Part shown: in pieces, positions 7,097 to 10,209 of the stretch
How the letters are laid out: each line of letters opens with the position of its first letter
How positions within the stretch are numbered: the first letter of the stretch is position 1
NCBI GenBank assembly: GCA_002473385.1
Contig: DKTR01000070.1
Location: 3,014-13,222 of the forward strand
Length of the DNA stretch: 10,209 nt
Direction of reading: 5' to 3'
Source: Lachnospiraceae bacterium UBA7225
GTDB lineage: Bacteria > Bacillota > Clostridia > Lachnospirales > Lachnospiraceae
Notes under the pieces: generated by a model
The model's input: only the letters and a program-made list of their open reading frames with translations
The model's database searches: none
What the model was told of the DNA's origin: nothing
Made by a program: the position numbers and the translations under genes

Positions 7097-7121
7097 CCTA
7101 AAATAATTTTTTTAAAAAAAA
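7097..7121 (-). promoter_or_regulatory. A/T-rich UP-like element upstream of the tRNA-Thr promoter
   Basis: The sequence directly upstream of the tRNA -35 box on the minus strand is almost pure A/T, with an A8 and a T7 tract on the plus strand. It falls at about -38 to -62 from the predicted start, where the RNA polymerase alpha-subunit C-terminal domain contacts UP elements of strong stable-RNA promoters. It also ends at the gltX ribosome site, so it serves as part of the gltX leader. The role is inferred from position and composition only. Confidence 0.45.
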
Positions 7122-7136
7122 GAGGAGATATGAAAA

Positions 7137-8588
7137 ATGAGTAAAGTAAGAACACGTTTTGCACCGAGCCCGACAGGGCGTATGCATGTAGGAAATCTGC
7201 GCACGGCACTGTATGCCTATCTGATCGCCAAGCACGAGGGCGGGGATTTTCTGCTGCGTATTGAGGATACAGACCAGGAGCGCTTTGTTGAAGGCGCGCT
7301 GGAGATCATTTACCGCACGCTTGAACATGCAGGCTTAAAGCACGACGAGGGACCGGATATTGACAAAGGCTACGGACCTTATGTGCAGAGCGAGCGCCAG
7401 GCAAAGGGCATTTATCTGGAATACGCAAAGAAACTGATCGAAAAGGGCGAGGCATATTACTGCTTCTGCGACAAGGAGCGTCTGGAATCCTTAAAACAGG
7501 AGATTGCCGGCAAGGAGATCGTGGTGTATGACAAGCACTGCCTGCATCTTTCTAAAGAGGAAATCCAGGCTAAGCTGGATGCCGGAGTTCCCTATGTCAT
7601 CCGCCAGAATGTGCCGAATGAGGGCACAACAAAGTTTGAAGATGACATTTACGGGACAATTGAGGTGCCGAACGCTGAGCTGGATGATATGATCCTTATC
7701 AAATCTGACGGCTTTCCGACCTACAATTTTGCAAACGTGGTCGATGATCATCTGATGGAGATCTCTCACGTAGTGCGCGGAAATGAATACCTTTCCTCAG
7801 CGCCGAAGTATAATCGTCTCTATGAGGCGTTTGGCTGGGAGGTACCGGTATATGTACACTGCCCGCTCATCACAGATGAAAATCACAAAAAGCTTAGCAA
7901 GCGCAGCGGTCATTCCTCCTATGAGGATCTGCTGGAGCAGGGCTTTTTGCCGGAGGCAATTGTCAATTACGTGGCACTGCTCGGCTGGTGCCCGTCGGAC
8001 AACCGTGAAATATTCTCGCTGGAGGAGCTGGTGGAGGTGTTCGATTATCATCATATGAGCAAGTCCCCGGCGGTATTCGACATCAACAAGCTCAAATGGA
8101 TGAATGGGGAATACATGAAAGCTATGGATTCGGAAAAATTCTATGAGATGGCGCTTCCATACATGAAACAGGCAATTACGAGGGATGTAGACTTCCGCAA
8201 GATCGCGGAGATGGTAAAGACGAGAATCGAGATATTCCCTGACATTCCGGCTCTGATCGATTTCTTTGAGGCTGTTCCGGAGTACGATGTTTCTATGTAT
8301 ACGCACAAGAAGATGAAAACGACCGGTGAGACATCTCTTGCTGTGTTAAAGGAGATTTTGCCGGTTCTGGAGGCGCAGGAGGACTATAGCAATGACGCCC
8401 TGTACGAACTGCTTGTGAACTTCGCAAAGGAGCACGGCTATAAAAACGGTTACGTGATGTGGCCCATCCGTACGGCAGTGTCCGGAAAGCAGATGACGCC
8501 CGCAGGCGCGACTGAGATTATGGAGATTCTCGGGCACGATGAGACGATTGCCCGCATTGAAGCGGCAATCGCAAAGCTGGAGCAGTAA
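7137..8588 (+). CDS. gltX: Glutamate--tRNA ligase
   Basis: A 483-residue class I aminoacyl-tRNA synthetase of normal length, which attaches glutamate to tRNA-Glu in the cytoplasm. The N-terminal block APSPTGRMHVGNLRTALY (9-26) carries the HIGH-type signature as HVGN, and KLSKR at 252-256 is the KMSKS-type loop. Cys109, Cys111, Cys135 and His137 are spaced like the zinc-binding site of the E. coli enzyme. RIEDTDQER (41-49) and the LLGWCPSD and SKSPAVFDINKL blocks are typical GluRS. The C-terminal WPIRTAVSG...EILG stretch belongs to the anticodon-binding part. Whether it also charges tRNA-Gln (a non-discriminating enzyme) cannot be told from this. ATG 7137 is chosen because AGAGGAG at 7121-7127 lies 9 nt upstream; an ATG at 7130 is out of frame. 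I see no clear dedicated plus-strand promoter. Confidence 0.98.
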   Translation: MSKVRTRFAPSPTGRMHVGNLRTALYAYLIAKHEGGDFLLRIEDTDQERFVEGALEIIYRTLEHAGLKHDEGPDIDKGYGPYVQSERQAKGIYLEYAKKLIEKGEAYYCFCDKERLESLKQEIAGKEIVVYDKHCLHLSKEEIQAKLDAGVPYVIRQNVPNEGTTKFEDDIYGTIEVPNAELDDMILIKSDGFPTYNFANVVDDHLMEISHVVRGNEYLSSAPKYNRLYEAFGWEVPVYVHCPLITDENHKKLSKRSGHSSYEDLLEQGFLPEAIVNYVALLGWCPSDNREIFSLEELVEVFDYHHMSKSPAVFDINKLKWMNGEYMKAMDSEKFYEMALPYMKQAITRDVDFRKIAEMVKTRIEIFPDIPALIDFFEAVPEYDVSMYTHKKMKTTGETSLAVLKEILPVLEAQEDYSNDALYELLVNFAKEHGYKNGYVMWPIRTAVSGKQMTPAGATEIMEILGHDETIARIEAAIAKLEQ

Positions 8589-8589
8589 G

Positions 8590-10209
8590 ATGGCGCTTTC
8601 GAAAGCACAAAAGGAAGCAGTTATGCACCGGGAGGGTCCTGCAATCGTTCTGGCAGGACCCGGTTCCGGGAAAACCACAGTAATTACAGAACGGACAAAA
8701 TATCTCACGCAGCAGTGCGGCATTTTGCCGATCCATATTCTGGTTGTTACCTTCACGAAAGCGGCTGCACAGGAGATGCAGAAGCGTTTCCTTGCATTAA
8801 CGGGCAGCCGGCAGACGCAGATCCGTTTCGGTACATTTCATTCTCTCTTCTTTGAAATTCTCAGACATGCATACCACTATACGGCGGAGAATATTGCTTC
8901 GGAGGAGGAAAAATATCGTATGCTCCGGGAAATTACCGCGCCGATGGATATTGAGATCGAGGATGAGGCTGAATTTCTGTGCGATGTGGCGCGTGAGATC
9001 AGTAAGGTGAAAAATGAGCGTATCCCGCTGGAGCACTACTATGCGGCGGGCGTGCCGGAGGAGCTGTTCCGCAAAATATATACCAGCTATTGCCGCGGCA
9101 TGGAGCGCGCGGGAAAACTTGATTACGATGATCTGATGGTTTATACCTGGGAGCTTTTCTGCTCACGTCCGGATATTCTGGAGGGCTGGCAGAGAAGGTT
9201 CCGGTATATTCTGGTAGATGAATTCCAGGATATTAACCGGCTGCAGTATGACATTATAAAGCTGCTGGCTGCGCCGGATAATAACCTCTTCGTAGTGGGG
9301 GACGACGACCAGTCCATATACCGCTTCCGGGGTGCGAAGCCGGAGATTATGCTGAATTTTCCGAAGGATTACCCGCAGGCAGTACAATTGCTGCTGGATC
9401 GCAATTTCCGCTGTCCGGGAAATGTCTGCGACCTCGCTGCGCGTGTGATCAGCAGAAACACCGTGCGTTATGCAAAGCGGATCGAAAAGGTGAAGGAAGA
9501 CGGTCTACCTGTGGAGAAGCTGATTTTCCAGAACCAGCAGCAGGAGAGTCTTGGCATCATTTCGCGTATTCAAAGGGCGCTTGCGCAGGGACACCGCTAT
9601 GAGGATATCGCTGTTCTGTACCGCAGCAATACAGACGCAGGGGTATTGTCACAAAAGCTTTTAGAGTACAATGTGCCCTTCCGTATGCGGGATGCGCTGC
9701 CGAATCTGTTTGAGCACTGGATCGCGCGCCATGTGATCGCCTACCTGCAGCTTGCCATGGGCGACCGCAGCCGTGCCAACGTGCTGAAAATCCTGAATAA
9801 GCCCAAACGCTACATCGAGCGGAGCTGTCTGGATACGCCGCAGGTAGATTTTGAGCGCCTGCGTATGTATTACGAGGATAAATACTGGGTAATTCAGCGC
9901 ATCGATAAGCTGGAGCAGGATCTGGCGGCAATTGCCCGGATGCAGCCTTATGCGGCGGTGCAGTACATACGCCATGGCATCGGATATGAAAAATATCTGG
10001 AAGAATACGCTGCGTATCGAAAAATAAAGGCAGAAGATCTTTATGAGGTGCTGGACCGGCTCTCAGAAAGTGCCAGGGGGTATGAGACACATACGGCGTG
10101 GTTTGCCCACATGGAGGAATACGCAGAGATGCTGAGAGAACAGGCCAAAAGCGGCGCGGTAAAGAGTGACTGCGTGACGCTCACTACGCTGCACAGCGCC
10201 AAGGGACTG
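8590..10209 (+). CDS. UvrD/Rep-family (SF1A) ATP-dependent DNA helicase, 3' end outside window
   Basis: The first 540 codons of a superfamily 1A 3'-5' DNA helicase; the frame is open to the last base. Motifs in order: Q motif LSKAQ (Gln7), Walker A AGPGSGKTT (22-30), motif Ia VVTFTKAAA (52-60), GTFHS (81-85), Walker B VDEFQD (209-214), motif III GDDDQSIYRFRGA (237-249), motif IV LDRNFRC (269-275), and the beginning of motif V as TTLHSAKGL at the very end. Motif VI and the rest of domain 2A should follow downstream. Family members unwind DNA in repair or replication restart. The divergent middle section does not let me call it PcrA itself. The start lies one base after the gltX stop, with GGAG at 8579-8582 inside gltX, so translation is probably coupled. 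Met12 as an alternative start would remove the Q motif. Confidence 0.95.
   Translation, partial: MALSKAQKEAVMHREGPAIVLAGPGSGKTTVITERTKYLTQQCGILPIHILVVTFTKAAAQEMQKRFLALTGSRQTQIRFGTFHSLFFEILRHAYHYTAENIASEEEKYRMLREITAPMDIEIEDEAEFLCDVAREISKVKNERIPLEHYYAAGVPEELFRKIYTSYCRGMERAGKLDYDDLMVYTWELFCSRPDILEGWQRRFRYILVDEFQDINRLQYDIIKLLAAPDNNLFVVGDDDQSIYRFRGAKPEIMLNFPKDYPQAVQLLLDRNFRCPGNVCDLAARVISRNTVRYAKRIEKVKEDGLPVEKLIFQNQQQESLGIISRIQRALAQGHRYEDIAVLYRSNTDAGVLSQKLLEYNVPFRMRDALPNLFEHWIARHVIAYLQLAMGDRSRANVLKILNKPKRYIERSCLDTPQVDFERLRMYYEDKYWVIQRIDKLEQDLAAIARMQPYAAVQYIRHGIGYEKYLEEYAAYRKIKAEDLYEVLDRLSESARGYETHTAWFAHMEEYAEMLREQAKSGAVKSDCVTLTTLHSAKGL

Noticed and set aside
7052..7104. Plus-strand promoter for gltX using TTCACA (7052) or TAAAAT (7083, 7099)
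   Set aside because: No pair of boxes has acceptable 16-18 bp spacing; the A/T richness produces chance -10-like strings.
7130..7144. Tiny open frame ATG-AAA-AAT-GAG-TAA overlapping the gltX start, as a leader peptide
   Set aside because: Its ATG is only two bases from the ribosome site, too close for efficient initiation, and four codons show no attenuation-like content.

Overview
The window looks like a chromosomal segment from a Clostridia-type Firmicute, most probably a Lachnospiraceae-like gut anaerobe. This is inferred from strong AGGAGG-type ribosome sites, roughly balanced base composition, the serC-serA-DUF1015 gene order and the style of the proteins. No species is assigned. It is a housekeeping region: I see no phage, transposon, CRISPR or plasmid genes.

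Layout. Positions 1-6945 hold six plus-strand genes with gaps of 30 bp or less, which reads as one operon or transcription unit. They are the 3' end of ilvB (acetolactate synthase), serC (phosphoserine aminotransferase), serA (phosphoglycerate dehydrogenase, start overlapping the serC stop by one base), a DUF1015 protein, glgB (glycogen branching enzyme with an extra lysine-rich tail) and a CsoR/RcnR-family metal sensor with a histidine-rich N-terminal arm. Positions 6946-7136 are an intergenic region with a minus-strand tRNA-Thr(CGT). Its promoter is recognisable: a perfect TATAAT, a 17 bp spacer and an A/T-rich upstream element. Positions 7137-10209 carry gltX (glutamyl-tRNA synthetase) and, one base later, a UvrD/Rep-type helicase cut off by the window end inside helicase motif V.

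How it fits together. SerA and SerC make O-phospho-L-serine from 3-phosphoglycerate. The usual third enzyme, phosphoserine phosphatase (SerB), is not in the window. The DUF1015 protein sits exactly where it might be expected and carries an Asp-Gly-His-His-Arg motif like that of ParB/sulfiredoxin-fold proteins, a fold shared with the archaeal free-serine kinase SerK. This is the most interesting functional lead here, and it is an inference. IlvB links the cluster to branched-chain amino acid synthesis. GlgB and the metal sensor have no obvious pathway link to it and may simply be co-transcribed. The second block pairs a translation gene with a DNA-repair or replication-type helicase.
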